Part shown: piece by piece, positions 1 through 8,166 of the stretch
How the letters are laid out: each line of letters starts with the position of its first letter
Numbering within the stretch: position 1 is the first letter of the stretch
Assembly (NCBI GenBank): GCA_016793465.1
Contig: JAEUJW010000057.1
Location: forward strand, 62,001 to 126,000
DNA from: Myxococcales bacterium
GTDB taxonomy: Bacteria > Myxococcota > Polyangia > Nannocystales > Nannocystaceae
Direction of reading: 5' to 3'
Length of the DNA stretch: 64,000 nt
The notes under the pieces: model-generated
Database searches by the model: none
What the model was told of the DNA's origin: nothing
The model's input: the letters and a program-made list of their open reading frames with translations, nothing else
Translations under genes and position numbers: made by a program

Positions 1-663
1 ATCACCCTCGCCGCCGGTCTCACCGCCGTCGCCGGCCGTGTCGCCGATCGTGTCGCCCTCCCCCTTCGTGTCGCCGATCGTGTCGCCCGAGCCGCCCTCA
101 CCGGCCGTGTCGCCCGAGCCGCCCTCGCCCGCCGTGTCGCCCGAGCCGCCCTCACCCGCCGTGTCGCCCTCGCCCTTCGTGTCGCCGGCCGTGTCGCCCG
201 AGCCGCCGCCCTCGTCCCCGCCGCCGCCCTCGCCCGTGTCGCCCGAGCCGCCGCCCTCGTCGCCGCCGCCCTCGGCCGTGTCGCCCGAGCCGCCGCCCTC
301 GTCGCCGTTCGTGCCGCCCTCGTCGCCGCCGCCGCCCTCGGCCGTGTCGCCCTCGCCCTGGCCTTCGTCGCCGCCGTCGCCGTTCGAGTCGCCCTCGCCG
401 TTGCTGTCGCCCTCGTCGCCGCCCTCCTGGCCGGGCCCGTCGCCCTCGCCCTGGCCCTCGTCGCCGCCCTGCGAGTCGCCCTCGTCGCCGCCGCCCTGGC
501 CCTCGTCGCCGCCCTCGCCGTTCGAGTCGCCGCCCTCGCCGCCCTCTTCCATGCCCTGCTCGTCGCCGCCGCCGTCGTCGCCTCCGTTCTTCTCGGGGAA
601 GTCACACCCGAACAAGCTGAGGACGAACGCCAGGGAAACGAAGCCAGGGACGTGGTTGCGCAT
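1..663 (-). CDS. Acidic repeat lipoprotein, 3' end outside window
   Basis: Read from ATG at 663 on the minus strand, this gives 221 residues with no stop before the left edge, so the gene is incomplete here. The N-terminus is a clear lipoprotein signal: short basic start, hydrophobic stretch, then LSLFGC with Cys20 as the lipidation site. Everything after about residue 28 is low complexity, made of Gly, Asp, Glu, Ser and Thr in repeats such as GGDEG, GEGDT and GSGDTAG. The chain is strongly acidic and probably extended and surface-exposed. It diverges from the sigma-factor operon starting at 787, so the 120-bp gap probably holds promoters for both. Such linkers normally tether a domain, which would lie beyond position 1. 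No function can be assigned. Confidence 0.7.
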   Translation of the reverse strand, partial: MRNHVPGFVSLAFVLSLFGCDFPEKNGGDDGGGDEQGMEEGGEGGDSNGEGGDEGQGGGDEGDSQGGDEGQGEGDGPGQEGGDEGDSNGEGDSNGDGGDEGQGEGDTAEGGGGDEGGTNGDEGGGSGDTAEGGGDEGGGSGDTGEGGGGDEGGGSGDTAGDTKGEGDTAGEGGSGDTAGEGGSGDTAGEGGSGDTIGDTKGEGDTIGDTAGDGGETGGEGD

Positions 664-786
664 GGTTGTCGGAATCTCCGGCCACCCTGTGCCCGATGCA
701 TCGCCGGAATTACCGCGCCGCCACAGATTCCTCGCGCGCGTTCACGGCCTGTAATTCCGGCCGCGGATCGGGCACTAAAGGCCGCA

Positions 787-1431
787 TTGGGCCATGTCTT
801 GCAGCTCCGTCCGGACTTGCCGGACGCCCCCGCGTCGCCGGGGGACGCCGACCCCGGCGCCCTCGAGGCCGCGCTGGTCGAGCGCGCCCGCGGCGGCGAC
901 GTCGAGGCCTGGTCGCGCCTCTACCAGGACAACTTCGATCGCCTGCACCGCCACGTCGCCTACCTCGTCGGCGAGGCCCACGCGACCGAGGACATCGTCC
1001 AGGAGACCTTCGCCCACGCCGTCGTCGGCCTGCGCGGCTACAAGGGCGACGCCACCCTGCTGACCTGGCTGAAGGGCATCGCCCACAACCTGGTGCGCCG
1101 CCACTGGCGCTCGCACGCCCGCAGCAGCCGCGCGCTCGACCGCCTGGAGCGCAGCGACCACGGCCTGCCCGTCGACCCCGAGAACGTCTACCTGCGCCAG
1201 CGCCACGCCGAGGTGCTGCTCGGCGTGCTCGACACCCTGCCCGCGCCGCTGCGCGAGGCGTTCGTCGCCTGCGACCTGCGCGAGCTCCCGCCCGCCGAGG
1301 CCGCCGCCGAGCTCGGCATCTCCCTCAACAACCTCCGCGTGCGCGCGACCCGGGCCCGCGCCCGCATCCGCGACGCCCTCGCCCGCCTCGGCTGGGTCCC
1401 CGCCGCGCCGGAGAAAGGAACCGGGCCATGA
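787..1431 (+). CDS. ECF-type RNA polymerase sigma factor
   Basis: About 214 residues with the two-domain layout of an ECF sigma-70 factor. Sigma region 2 (about residues 25-100) carries WSRLYQDNFDRLHRHV and AHATEDIVQETF for -10 recognition and core binding. Region 4 (about 140-195) carries LPAPLREAF and an HTH, AAAELGISLNNLRVR, for -35 recognition. The open frame extends back to a GTG at 652, but that overlaps the divergent lipoprotein. I prefer TTG at 787 because AAAGG at 777-781 lies 5 nt upstream; TTG at 799 is an alternative. The stop overlaps the ATG of the next gene (ATGA), so the operon is translationally coupled. The following membrane protein is probably its anti-sigma factor. Target promoters are unknown. 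Confidence 0.85.
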   Translation: MGHVLQLRPDLPDAPASPGDADPGALEAALVERARGGDVEAWSRLYQDNFDRLHRHVAYLVGEAHATEDIVQETFAHAVVGLRGYKGDATLLTWLKGIAHNLVRRHWRSHARSSRALDRLERSDHGLPVDPENVYLRQRHAEVLLGVLDTLPAPLREAFVACDLRELPPAEAAAELGISLNNLRVRATRARARIRDALARLGWVPAAPEKGTGP

Positions 1432-2612
1432 CCCGAGAGCACGACGACGCGCTCACCCCGACGATCCGCCGCCTCCGCGCCGACGCCGAGGCCATCCACG
1501 CCGCGCGCATCCCCGACTTCGCGGCCATGATGGCCCGCGCCCGCGAGCTCGACGCCGCGGCCGTCAGCGCCGCCGACACCGCCGCGGCCGAGGCGCTCGC
1601 GCCGGTCATCCCGCTCCAGCGCCACCACCACGACCGCCGCGACGCCGAGGTGCTCGCCCCGTTCACCGCGGCGACCCGCGCCGAGCTGTCCCTTCGGCCA
1701 GGCTCGCCGCGCCCGCCGAGCGCCCCGCCGGCCCCCCGCCGCGCCCGCCTCGCCGCGCTCGCCGGCCTCGCCGCGGCCGCCGCGATCGTGCTGTTCACGC
1801 AGCTCCCGCAGCGCGTCGCCCACCTGCTCGCGCCGACCCGCAGCGACGTCGAGGCCCTCGCCGGCAGCGCCGACGAGGCGTCGCCGCGGGCGACCACAAC
1901 GCCCCGCGAGCGCACCAGCGCCGCCGCGAAGCCCGCCCCCGACGCGGCACCGCCGCCACCCGGGACCTCGGGCGACGTCGCGTCGAGCGGGACATCGCGC
2001 GACGTCGGGTCGCCCGATGCATCGGGCGACGTCGCGTCGCGCGACGTCCCGCTCGACGCGACGTCGCCCAAGGCCTCGCGCGATGCGACGTCGCCCGACG
2101 CCCCGCTCGACGCGCGCGATGCCTCGCGCGATGCCTCGCGCGACGCCTCGCCGCTCGCTACCCCCACACCGCCCGAGCGCAGCAAGCCGCCGTCGCGCCG
2201 CGCGACCGCGTCGTCCCCCGCCTCGACCCCGTCGACGCCGCCTCCTCCGGCCGCCTCGCTCGAGGACGAGGCCCAGGCCCTGTGGCAGCGCGGCGAGCTC
2301 GCGGCCGCCGAGCACAAGCTGCGCGAGGTCGTGCGCGTCGCCGGCGAGTCCGCCCGCGCCGAGCTGGCCTACGGCGACCTGTTCGCGCTCGCCGGGCAGC
2401 TCCGCGGCGCCGACGGCCAGGTCGCGCTGGCCCGCGAGTACCTCGCCGCCTTCCCGCGCGGCCGCTTCGCCGAGGACATGCGCGCCGGCCTGTGCCAGCG
2501 CGCGGCGGTCGACGCCCGCCCGACCTGCTGGCGCGACTACCTCGAGCACCACCCGGGCGGCGCCCACCGCCGCGCCGCCGAGGCCGCCCTCGCCGACGGA
2601 CCGCCCCCGTGA
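1428..2612 (+). CDS. Probable membrane anti-sigma factor with TPR-like C-terminus
   Basis: 394 residues. ATG at 1428 overlaps the sigma-factor stop and follows GAGAAAGGAA at 1411-1420. The N-terminal 100 residues are cytoplasmic-looking. One membrane helix lies at about 108-125 (LAALAGLAAAAAIVLFTQL). A long Ser/Asp/Ala/Pro linker follows (about 140-280), built from units such as SGDVAS, SRDATS and ARDASRD. The C-terminal 100 residues (ALWQRGELAAAEHKLREVV onward) resemble tetratricopeptide helices and would be periplasmic. No zinc-binding anti-sigma motif is visible, so the anti-sigma role rests on topology and gene order. The linker contains a 22-bp DNA palindrome (2009-2030) and a copy of the dispersed 16-bp motif (1686-1701). 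Confidence 0.65.
   Translation: MTREHDDALTPTIRRLRADAEAIHAARIPDFAAMMARARELDAAAVSAADTAAAEALAPVIPLQRHHHDRRDAEVLAPFTAATRAELSLRPGSPRPPSAPPAPRRARLAALAGLAAAAAIVLFTQLPQRVAHLLAPTRSDVEALAGSADEASPRATTTPRERTSAAAKPAPDAAPPPPGTSGDVASSGTSRDVGSPDASGDVASRDVPLDATSPKASRDATSPDAPLDARDASRDASRDASPLATPTPPERSKPPSRRATASSPASTPSTPPPPAASLEDEAQALWQRGELAAAEHKLREVVRVAGESARAELAYGDLFALAGQLRGADGQVALAREYLAAFPRGRFAEDMRAGLCQRAAVDARPTCWRDYLEHHPGGAHRRAAEAALADGPPP
2009..2030. repeat. Perfect 22-bp palindrome inside coding linker
   Basis: Each half is GTCGCCCGATG followed by its exact reverse complement, with no spacer. It lies in the Ser/Asp-rich linker of the anti-sigma-like gene, where related shorter palindromes such as GTCGCGCGAC also occur. 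It may be a by-product of the linker's repetitive codons or a DNA-level element. Confidence 0.8.
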
Positions 2613-3373
2613 TCCTCCGCCTCGCCGCCGCCCTGCTCGCCCTGCCCGCCTGCGTCGTCCACTACACCGTCGGCGAGAGCGGCGACGAGGGCGACGCCAC
2701 GACCTGTCCCGAAGGCCAGATGCCGTGCGACGGCGCCTGCGCCCCCGCCTGCGACCCCTGCGAGGGCGACGCCTGCGAGACCCCGACGTCGACCGCCGGC
2801 GACGGCGACGAGCCGACCGGCGCGTCCGGCGACACCGCCGGCGCGTCCGGCGACACCGCCGGCGCGTCCGGCGACACCGCCGGCGCTTGCGGCGACGGCC
2901 TCGTCGCCTGCGGCGACGCCTGCGCCGCCCCCGAGAACTGCTGCACCCCCGCCTGCGACCCCGCGCTCGAGGTCTGCAGCGACGCCGCCTGCGCCTGCCG
3001 CCCGGGCCTGGTCCGCTGCGGCGAGGCCTGCGTCGACACCCGCAGCGACCCCGACCACTGCGGCGACTGCGACGAGCCCTGCGGCGGCGGCGTGTGCCAG
3101 AACGGCGGCTGCCGCGAGGGCTGCGCGCCCGACCTCGACGCCTGCGACGGCGCCTGCGTCGAGACCAGCACCGACTCGCTCCACTGCGGCGACTGTGCGA
3201 CCCTGTGCGCCCCCGATGAAGTCTGCCTCGCCGGCACCTGCCGCCCGTACGCCGCCGCCGACGGCTGCGACGCCTGCCCGTGCCCCGCGTGCGGCGACGG
3301 CCACCCGACCTGCTGCGCCGCGCCGTTCCTCGACGCCCCGGTCTGCGTCGCCGCCCCCTGCACCGGCGAGTGA
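2609..3373 (+). CDS. Cys-rich surface lipoprotein
   Basis: 254 residues from GTG at 2609, which overlaps the upstream stop (GTGA). A short signal ends in the lipobox LPAC (Cys15). A Gly/Asp/Thr spacer follows, including GASGDTA repeated about three times from 21-bp direct repeats (2819-2881). The rest has roughly thirty cysteines in motifs such as HCGDCDEPCGGGVC and HCGDCATLCAPDEVC, a Cys-repeat style common in myxobacterial secreted proteins that is expected to be disulphide-bonded. As third gene of the sigma-factor operon it is a candidate surface sensor or output of that system. The dispersed 16-bp motif occurs at 2704-2719 inside the gene. Confidence 0.7.
   Translation: MILRLAAALLALPACVVHYTVGESGDEGDATTCPEGQMPCDGACAPACDPCEGDACETPTSTAGDGDEPTGASGDTAGASGDTAGASGDTAGACGDGLVACGDACAAPENCCTPACDPALEVCSDAACACRPGLVRCGEACVDTRSDPDHCGDCDEPCGGGVCQNGGCREGCAPDLDACDGACVETSTDSLHCGDCATLCAPDEVCLAGTCRPYAAADGCDACPCPACGDGHPTCCAAPFLDAPVCVAAPCTGE
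2819..2881 (+). repeat. Three tandem 21-bp coding repeats
   Basis: Three identical consecutive 21-bp units, each encoding GASGDTA, sit in the linker of the Cys-rich lipoprotein, with a degenerate fourth unit after them. Perfect identity at wobble positions suggests recent slippage expansion. Confidence 0.9.
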
Positions 3374-3376
3374 GTC

Positions 3377-4420
3377 GTGCGCCTGCTCCTCGCGCTGAGC
3401 CTGCTCGCCCCCGCGGACCCGCCCACGCCGTCCGCCGAGCCCCCCGCGGCCTCGCGGCCCCGCCGCGCGCGCCTCGAGATCGCCGGCTTCGCCGACGAGC
3501 CGGTGCGCGCCGCCCTGCGCCTGCGCCTGCACGACCTCGACTTCACCGCCGAGCCCCCCGACCTCTACCTCCGCGTCACCCGCGACCCGGGCGGCGACGC
3601 CGGCACGCTCCACGTGATCACCGCCGACGGCCGCGCGTTCGAACGCGGCTTCGCCATCGAGGTCGGCCAGGAGGTCCGCGTGGTCGCCACGACCGCCGTC
3701 AACCTGCTGTTCGCCATCGAGGAGGGCTCGGTCGCGCCCGACCGCGAGGGCGTGGCGATCCCCCCGATCGACGCGACCGCCCCGCCGCCCGCACCACGAC
3801 CCGAACCACCACCCGTCACGAGGCCCGCGCCGCCGCTCGTCGCCCCGCTCGCACCACCGGGCTGGGAGCTCGCGCTCACGGTCCACGCCGCCGCGCTCGT
3901 CGGCCTCGGCCCGCCCGGCAGCCAGCTCGCCGCGCTCGGCGGCGGCCTCGGCGGCGAGCTCCGCGGGCCCCGCGGCCTGCTCGCGGGCCTCGACCTGCGG
4001 GCCGGCGGCCTGCGCCGCGACGACCTCGGCCTCGCCCGCCTGCGCGTCGGCCTCGGCCTCGGCTACGGCCTGCGGCGCGGCCGCTTCGACTGCCCCGTCG
4101 TCGTCCTCCTCGCGCTCGAGCCGTGGTGGCCGGTGCACCGCGGCGACGCCACCCTCTACAAGGACGGCGTCGCCGCCCCGCGTCGCCTGCTCCTCGGCGG
4201 CGCAGTGCGCCTCGCCCCCGGCGTCCGCGTCCCGCTCGCGCGCGGCCCCCTGCGCGCCGTCCGCGTCGGCCCGCGCCTCGAGCTCGGCGGCGGCTTCGTC
4301 GTCGACGACGGCGCCAGAGTCGTCAGCCTCGCCACCGCCGACGCCGCGGCCCGCCTCGGCGGCCTCGAGCTCGCCCTCGGCCTCGAGCTCGCCCTGCAGT
4401 TCGCCGCGGCCCGCCGCTGA
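3377..4420 (+). CDS. Conserved-context envelope protein of unknown function
   Basis: 347 residues from GTG at 3377, three bases after the preceding stop, so it is fourth in the sigma-factor operon. A short hydrophobic N-terminus (MRLLLALSLLAPA) suggests export. Residues about 30-125 form a compact alpha/beta-looking region (RLEIAGFADEPVRAAL, GTLHVITADGRAFERGF). A Pro-rich spacer (about 130-160) follows. The last 180 residues alternate hydrophobic and Gly residues (GGGLGGELRGPRGLLAGLDLR, VGLGLGYGLRRG), which would suit outer-membrane beta strands, although no terminal aromatic signature is present. I do not recognise a named family. The operon suggests it works at the cell envelope with the Cys-rich lipoprotein. 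Confidence 0.6.
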   Translation: MRLLLALSLLAPADPPTPSAEPPAASRPRRARLEIAGFADEPVRAALRLRLHDLDFTAEPPDLYLRVTRDPGGDAGTLHVITADGRAFERGFAIEVGQEVRVVATTAVNLLFAIEEGSVAPDREGVAIPPIDATAPPPAPRPEPPPVTRPAPPLVAPLAPPGWELALTVHAAALVGLGPPGSQLAALGGGLGGELRGPRGLLAGLDLRAGGLRRDDLGLARLRVGLGLGYGLRRGRFDCPVVVLLALEPWWPVHRGDATLYKDGVAAPRRLLLGGAVRLAPGVRVPLARGPLRAVRVGPRLELGGGFVVDDGARVVSLATADAAARLGGLELALGLELALQFAAARR

Positions 4421-4534
4421 GCGCCCGCGTCGGTCGACGTACAGCCGGCGGAGCTCGACCCCGCCGCGTCGCTCCCCCTGTTCGCCGCCGAGCGCCCGCG
4501 TCAGTCGACGTACAGCCGGCGGATCTCGAGCCCG
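4420..4534. repeat. Degenerate 44-bp direct repeat, 71 bp apart
   Basis: The segment 4420-4463 matches 4491-4534 with about three mismatches. The second copy is the 3' end of the metallophosphoesterase gene and encodes its last residues, EIRRLYVD. The first copy lies just beyond the gene end and would encode ELRRLYVD. This looks like a small tandem duplication of a gene end, decaying in the 80-bp gap between convergent genes. Confidence 0.8.
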
Positions 4535-5376
4535 TCGCGCAGCGCCGCCGCGTCGGCGTAGCGGGCCGCGAGGTCGAGCACCACGTAGCGCTTGGCCGCC
4601 CGCGGCGCCCCGAACAGCACCGGGCACAGCACCTGCGAGCCGCTCGCCACGAAGTAGCCGGCCTCGTCGCGGTCGTGCCCGTGGATCACCAGCGACACCG
4701 GCACCGCGGTCGCCGACACCGTCGCCAGCAGCCGCTGCACCACCGCCTCCGACTGCCCGTAGCTGCGCGTGAACGTGTCGAGCAGGTGGCGCTGGTACAC
4801 GTCGTTGTCGCCGCGCACCAGCCGGCACTCCTCGAGGTCGGCGAAGCGCACGAGGCGGTCGTCCGGGCAGCCGTGCGCCAGCAGCACCCCGCACGGGGCC
4901 ACCATCGCCAGCAGCGCCCCCGAGAACAGCGCCCGCAGGCCCGCCCGCTCGTCGGGGCTGCAGCGGCGCTCGAGCGTCAGCACCTCGTCGGGGTAGAACT
5001 TGGCGGTGTGCGGCCCGCCGACGTGGCCGTGGTCGTGGTTGCCGAGCACGTAGTGGACCCGCCCCGGGTGGCGCGCCTGCAGCTCGAGGATCCCCAGCAC
5101 GATCCTCGCCGACTCGTCCTCGTAGTCGTAGAGGTCCGGCCGGCGCCCGCGCGCCTCCGGGCTCGGCCCGTGCACCGCGTCGCCGAGGATCGCCCAGTGC
5201 GCGCCCGGATCGTCGGCCAGCAGGCGCAGGAACACCGCCCGCAGGCCCACGAAGTCCTCGGCGTTGCCGTGCATGTCGGTGCTCACCAGCAGCGCGCCCT
5301 GCCCGGGCAAGACGCGCGTGCGGCGGTGCGGAGGGGGTGCGAAGGTCTGCGCGCCCGCGAGCTCACGGGGGTTCAC
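4501..5376 (-). CDS. Calcineurin-like metallophosphoesterase
   Basis: 291 residues from GTG at 5376. It carries the metal-binding signatures of the PPP/calcineurin-like superfamily in order: STDMHGN (D-x-H), ILGDAVHG (GD), LGNHDHGHVG (GNHD), then AHG and GHDRDE for the C-terminal His ligands. The family uses a two-metal centre to hydrolyse phosphoesters; the substrate cannot be predicted. No signal peptide is seen, so it is probably cytoplasmic. The spacing of GD and GNHD resembles Ser/Thr phosphatases or diadenosine tetraphosphatases more than the short PdeM nucleases. It converges with the sigma operon. Confidence 0.85.
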   Translation of the reverse strand: MNPRELAGAQTFAPPPHRRTRVLPGQGALLVSTDMHGNAEDFVGLRAVFLRLLADDPGAHWAILGDAVHGPSPEARGRRPDLYDYEDESARIVLGILELQARHPGRVHYVLGNHDHGHVGGPHTAKFYPDEVLTLERRCSPDERAGLRALFSGALLAMVAPCGVLLAHGCPDDRLVRFADLEECRLVRGDNDVYQRHLLDTFTRSYGQSEAVVQRLLATVSATAVPVSLVIHGHDRDEAGYFVASGSQVLCPVLFGAPRAAKRYVVLDLAARYADAAALRDGLEIRRLYVD

Positions 5377-5425
5377 GTCGTCACCATAGCACCGCCGCGT
5401 CGGCCCCGGCGGTGACCCCGGGCGC

Positions 5426-5453
5426 GTGACAATCGCGGCGGCTTCTATACAAT
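5426..5453 (+). promoter_or_regulatory. Candidate sigma-70 promoter
   Basis: GTGACA (5426-5431), a 16-bp spacer, then TACAAT (5448-5453). The -10 ends only 10 nt before the TTG start at 5464, so the transcript would have almost no leader. Confidence 0.5.
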
Positions 5454-5463
5454 CCGCCGCGCC

Positions 5464-6096
5464 TTGCCCCCCGCGATCGATCGCCTGTCCGCAGTCTGGC
5501 ACTTCTTCCTCAACGCCTTTCGCGACTGGGACCAGACCGCCTCGTTCATCCCCAGCTCGCGCTACCTCGTCGACGCCATGGTCGAGGGCGCCGCCCTGCG
5601 CGGCGCGACCGCCGTGGTCGAGCTCGGCACCGGCACCGGGGGCGTCACCCAGGCCCTGCTCGCGGCCATGCCGGCCGACGCGCGCCTCTACGGCGTCGAG
5701 ATCGACGGCCCGCTGCTCGCCGCCACCGCCCGCCGCCTGCCCGACCCTCGCCTCGTCCCGATCCACGGCTCGGCCGCCGACCTGCACAGCCTGCTGCCCG
5801 CCGCCGGCCACCACGGCCCGGTCGACGCCGTCGTCTCGAGCCTCGGCATGAGCCTGCTGCCCGCCGACCTGCGCGAGGCCATCGTCCGCAGCGCGATCGC
5901 TGCCCTGCGCCCCGGCGGCGTGTTCGTGCAGTTCGGCTACCTCCACGCCAAGGTCGTCGTTTACAGCCCGATCCGCGGGTGGTCGCGCTTCGACCTCGCC
6001 GACTACCTCGAGCGTAACTTCGACGAGATCCGCCAGCGCCGCGTGCTCGCCAACTTCCCGCCCGCCGACGTGTTCGTGTGCCGCCGCGCCGCGTGA
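5464..6096 (+). CDS. SAM-dependent methyltransferase, PmtA-like
   Basis: 210 residues starting at TTG 5464. The N-terminal FFLNAFRDWDQTASFIPSSRYL matches the opening of the phospholipid N-methyltransferase (PmtA-like) family, where an F-I/A-PSS motif precedes the Rossmann core. This supports the TTG start, because the next ATG (5578) would remove it. Motif I is VVELGTGTGGVTQAL and motif II contains YGVEID. The family methylates phosphatidylethanolamine or related small substrates at the membrane; the substrate here is not proven. An independent methyltransferase gene follows at 6250. A GC hairpin at 6111-6134 probably ends transcription. Confidence 0.8.
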   Translation: MPPAIDRLSAVWHFFLNAFRDWDQTASFIPSSRYLVDAMVEGAALRGATAVVELGTGTGGVTQALLAAMPADARLYGVEIDGPLLAATARRLPDPRLVPIHGSAADLHSLLPAAGHHGPVDAVVSSLGMSLLPADLREAIVRSAIAALRPGGVFVQFGYLHAKVVVYSPIRGWSRFDLADYLERNFDEIRQRRVLANFPPADVFVCRRAA

Positions 6097-6110
6097 TCGC
6101 CGGCCGCGCC

Positions 6111-6134
6111 GGGCGTGCAGCCGCGTGCACGCCC
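6111..6134 (+). terminator. GC-rich hairpin after methyltransferase gene
   Basis: Nine-bp perfect arms (GGGCGTGCA and TGCACGCCC) with a 6-nt loop, 15 bp after the stop at 6096. There is no T-tract, so termination is inferred only. Confidence 0.45.
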
Positions 6135-6249
6135 CTGCTACGCGGCTCGCACTGCACATCCATCTTCGTGGTTGTGTCACGACATTGCGCCAGCGCCCCC
6201 AGTCGGTGTATCGCTTGGCCGACCGTCGCCTCGCATCCGGAGACCCGCG

Positions 6250-7065
6250 TTGACCGTACCGAGCCCCGATCTCCTGTTTCAGACCACGTACGACCGCGTG
6301 GCCGCCACCTACGACGACCTGTGGAGCCGCCACGTCAAGACGCCGAACGACCGGCTGACCCGCGGCCTCCACCTGCGCCGCGGTGAACGTCTGGTCGACC
6401 TCGCCTGCGGCAGCGGCGCCGCCACCCTGCCGATGATGCGCCTCGTCGCCCCCGGCGAGACCGTCGCCGTCGACCCCTCCGAGGGCATGTTGAGCCTCGC
6501 CCGCGAGCGCGCCCTCGCCGAGGGCCTGTCGCTCACGGCCATCCAGGCCAAGGCCGAGGACTTCATCGCCGACGCGCAGGCCGCCTCGTTCGACGCCGTG
6601 TCGATGCGCTTCGCCCTCGCCTACCTCGACTGGACCGCCGTGCTCCCCGCCATGGGCCGCATCGTCCGCCCCGGCGGCCGCATAGGCATCCTCACCTCGC
6701 TGGCCACCAGCGCCCCGCAGGCCCAGACCATCTACCACCGCATCGCCGAGAGCATGGAGCTCGAGGTCGCCGAGGCGCCCACGCCCCGCACCATCGACCA
6801 GGTCACCGACCTCGTGGCCAGGGGCGGCGTGCACATCGAGGACGCCTGGCAGCACGGCTTTCGCCTGTGGTTCGGCTCCGGCGCGCTCGCCATCCGCTGG
6901 CTGCTCGACACCGGCTACATCACCCACCCCGCGCTCGAGGGCCTCGGCGGCGAGCTGCTCGAGGGCCTCATCGAGCTGTTCGGCACCCACCTCGACAACG
7001 ACTTCCGCGAGGACGAGGGCGTGCCGCTCGACTTCTTCGTGGCCGGCGTCATCGCCCGCCGCTAG
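6250..7065 (+). CDS. Class I SAM-dependent methyltransferase
   Basis: 271 residues. TTG at 6250 was chosen because GGAGA (6239-6243) sits 6 nt upstream; the frame is open back to 6115, but that extension is Arg/Pro-rich and unlike the family. The core is a UbiE/Methyltransf_11-type Rossmann fold: FQTTYDRVAATYDDLW at the N-terminus, motif I LVDLACGSGAATLPM, motif II ETVAVDPSEGML, then FDAVSMRFALAYLDW and RPGGRIGI. The last 110 residues are a separate helical region (SGALAIRWLLDTGYI and onward) likely to shape the substrate pocket. Substrate unknown. Confidence 0.8.
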   Translation: MTVPSPDLLFQTTYDRVAATYDDLWSRHVKTPNDRLTRGLHLRRGERLVDLACGSGAATLPMMRLVAPGETVAVDPSEGMLSLARERALAEGLSLTAIQAKAEDFIADAQAASFDAVSMRFALAYLDWTAVLPAMGRIVRPGGRIGILTSLATSAPQAQTIYHRIAESMELEVAEAPTPRTIDQVTDLVARGGVHIEDAWQHGFRLWFGSGALAIRWLLDTGYITHPALEGLGGELLEGLIELFGTHLDNDFREDEGVPLDFFVAGVIARR

Positions 7066-7167
7066 CCATTCATCGTCCGCATGACGGCGCGCTCCCCGGC
7101 CCCCGCCGACGAGCGCGCCGTTCGACGTCGTCCGGATCCCCCGCCCGGCGCGTGCTACCGTGTGCGT

Positions 7168-8157
7168 ATGCACGTGCTCAACCGTGACGATTGTTCGGCC
7201 GCTCCGCGCAACAGCGAGGCCCCGGTTGCCGAATCAGGGAAGACGGCCCCGACCCCCCCCGAGGGGGGTTGGTCGGCCTGGTACCTGACCGACGAGGACG
7301 ACGTGGGCGAGAGCACCGAACAGGGCATCATCGTGCGGCTACTCCTGGCCGCGCTGACCGAGCTGGCGCGCGAACGCGGCTGGGCGCGCAGCCTGGCCGC
7401 CGGCGATCAATTCTTCGCGTGGATCGAGCACGAGCCGCTCGTGCGCGTGTCCCCCGACGTCTACCTGCTCGACGACCCGCCCGCGCCGCCCTACCCCGCG
7501 AGCTGGCAGGTCTGGCGCCCCGGCCACCCGTCGCCGCGGTTCGCCGTCGAGGTCGTGTCCGCCGACTGGAGGAAGGACTACGACGACGGCCCCCACAAGT
7601 ACGACCAGCTCGGCGCCCACGAGCTCGTCCTCTTCGACCCCGACATCGTCGCCACCCCGCACAGCCGCCGCGTCCCCCTGCAGGTGTTCCGCCGCGGCCC
7701 CGACGGCGCCCTGACCCTGGTCGCCGCCGGCCCCGGCCCGGTCCACAGCGCCGCCCTCGACGTGTGGCTGGTCATCCACCCCGACCCCGCCGGCCCTCGC
7801 CTCCGCCTCGCCCGCGACCCCGCCGGCGCCGACCTCGTGCACACCGCCGAGGAGAAGCTGCACACCCTCGAACGCGAGCACGTCTCCCTCCGCCGCGAGA
7901 ACGCCGAGCTCCGCCGCCGGCTCGCCCGCGTCGAGCAAGACAACGCCGACCTCCGCCGCGAGAACGCCGACCTCCGCCGCGAGAACGCCGAGCTCCGCCG
8001 CGAGAACGCCGAGCTCCGCCGCGAGAACGCCGAGCTCAAACAGAGGTACGCCGCCCTCGAGACCAAATACGCCGCCCTCGAGACCAAACACGCCGACCTC
8101 GAGGCCAAGTTCACCGCCCTCGAGGCCGTGGTCGCCCGCCTGCTCGCCCGCCCCTGA
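7168..8157 (+). CDS. Uma2-family nuclease-fold protein with long coiled coil
   Basis: 329 residues from ATG 7168. The first 190 residues match the Uma2/DUF820 family, a PD-(D/E)XK-fold group common in cyanobacteria and myxobacteria. Visible core elements are VSPDVYLLDDPP and PRFAVEVVSADWRKDY, giving the D...ExV arrangement with Lys in DWRKDY. From about residue 230 the protein is a continuous heptad coiled coil: LRRENAE units repeated about six times, then ALETKYA-type units. At DNA level the LRRENAE units are near-identical 21-bp repeats. The pairing suggests an oligomeric nuclease-like protein, but activity has rarely been shown for this family. It is transcribed toward the convergent MFS gene. 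Confidence 0.75.
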   Translation: MHVLNRDDCSAAPRNSEAPVAESGKTAPTPPEGGWSAWYLTDEDDVGESTEQGIIVRLLLAALTELARERGWARSLAAGDQFFAWIEHEPLVRVSPDVYLLDDPPAPPYPASWQVWRPGHPSPRFAVEVVSADWRKDYDDGPHKYDQLGAHELVLFDPDIVATPHSRRVPLQVFRRGPDGALTLVAAGPGPVHSAALDVWLVIHPDPAGPRLRLARDPAGADLVHTAEEKLHTLEREHVSLRRENAELRRRLARVEQDNADLRRENADLRRENAELRRENAELRRENAELKQRYAALETKYAALETKHADLEAKFTALEAVVARLLARP

Positions 8158-8166
8158 CCCGCCCGC

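Noticed and set aside
38..754. Long + strand ORF of Ser, Pro and Val repeats
   Set aside because: It is the antisense of the acidic lipoprotein at 1-663, which has a proper signal peptide; the repeats simply mirror it.
652..786. GTG at 652 as sigma-factor start
   Set aside because: It overlaps the divergent lipoprotein start and adds a Pro/Arg-rich stretch outside the sigma fold; TTG 787 has a ribosome-binding site.
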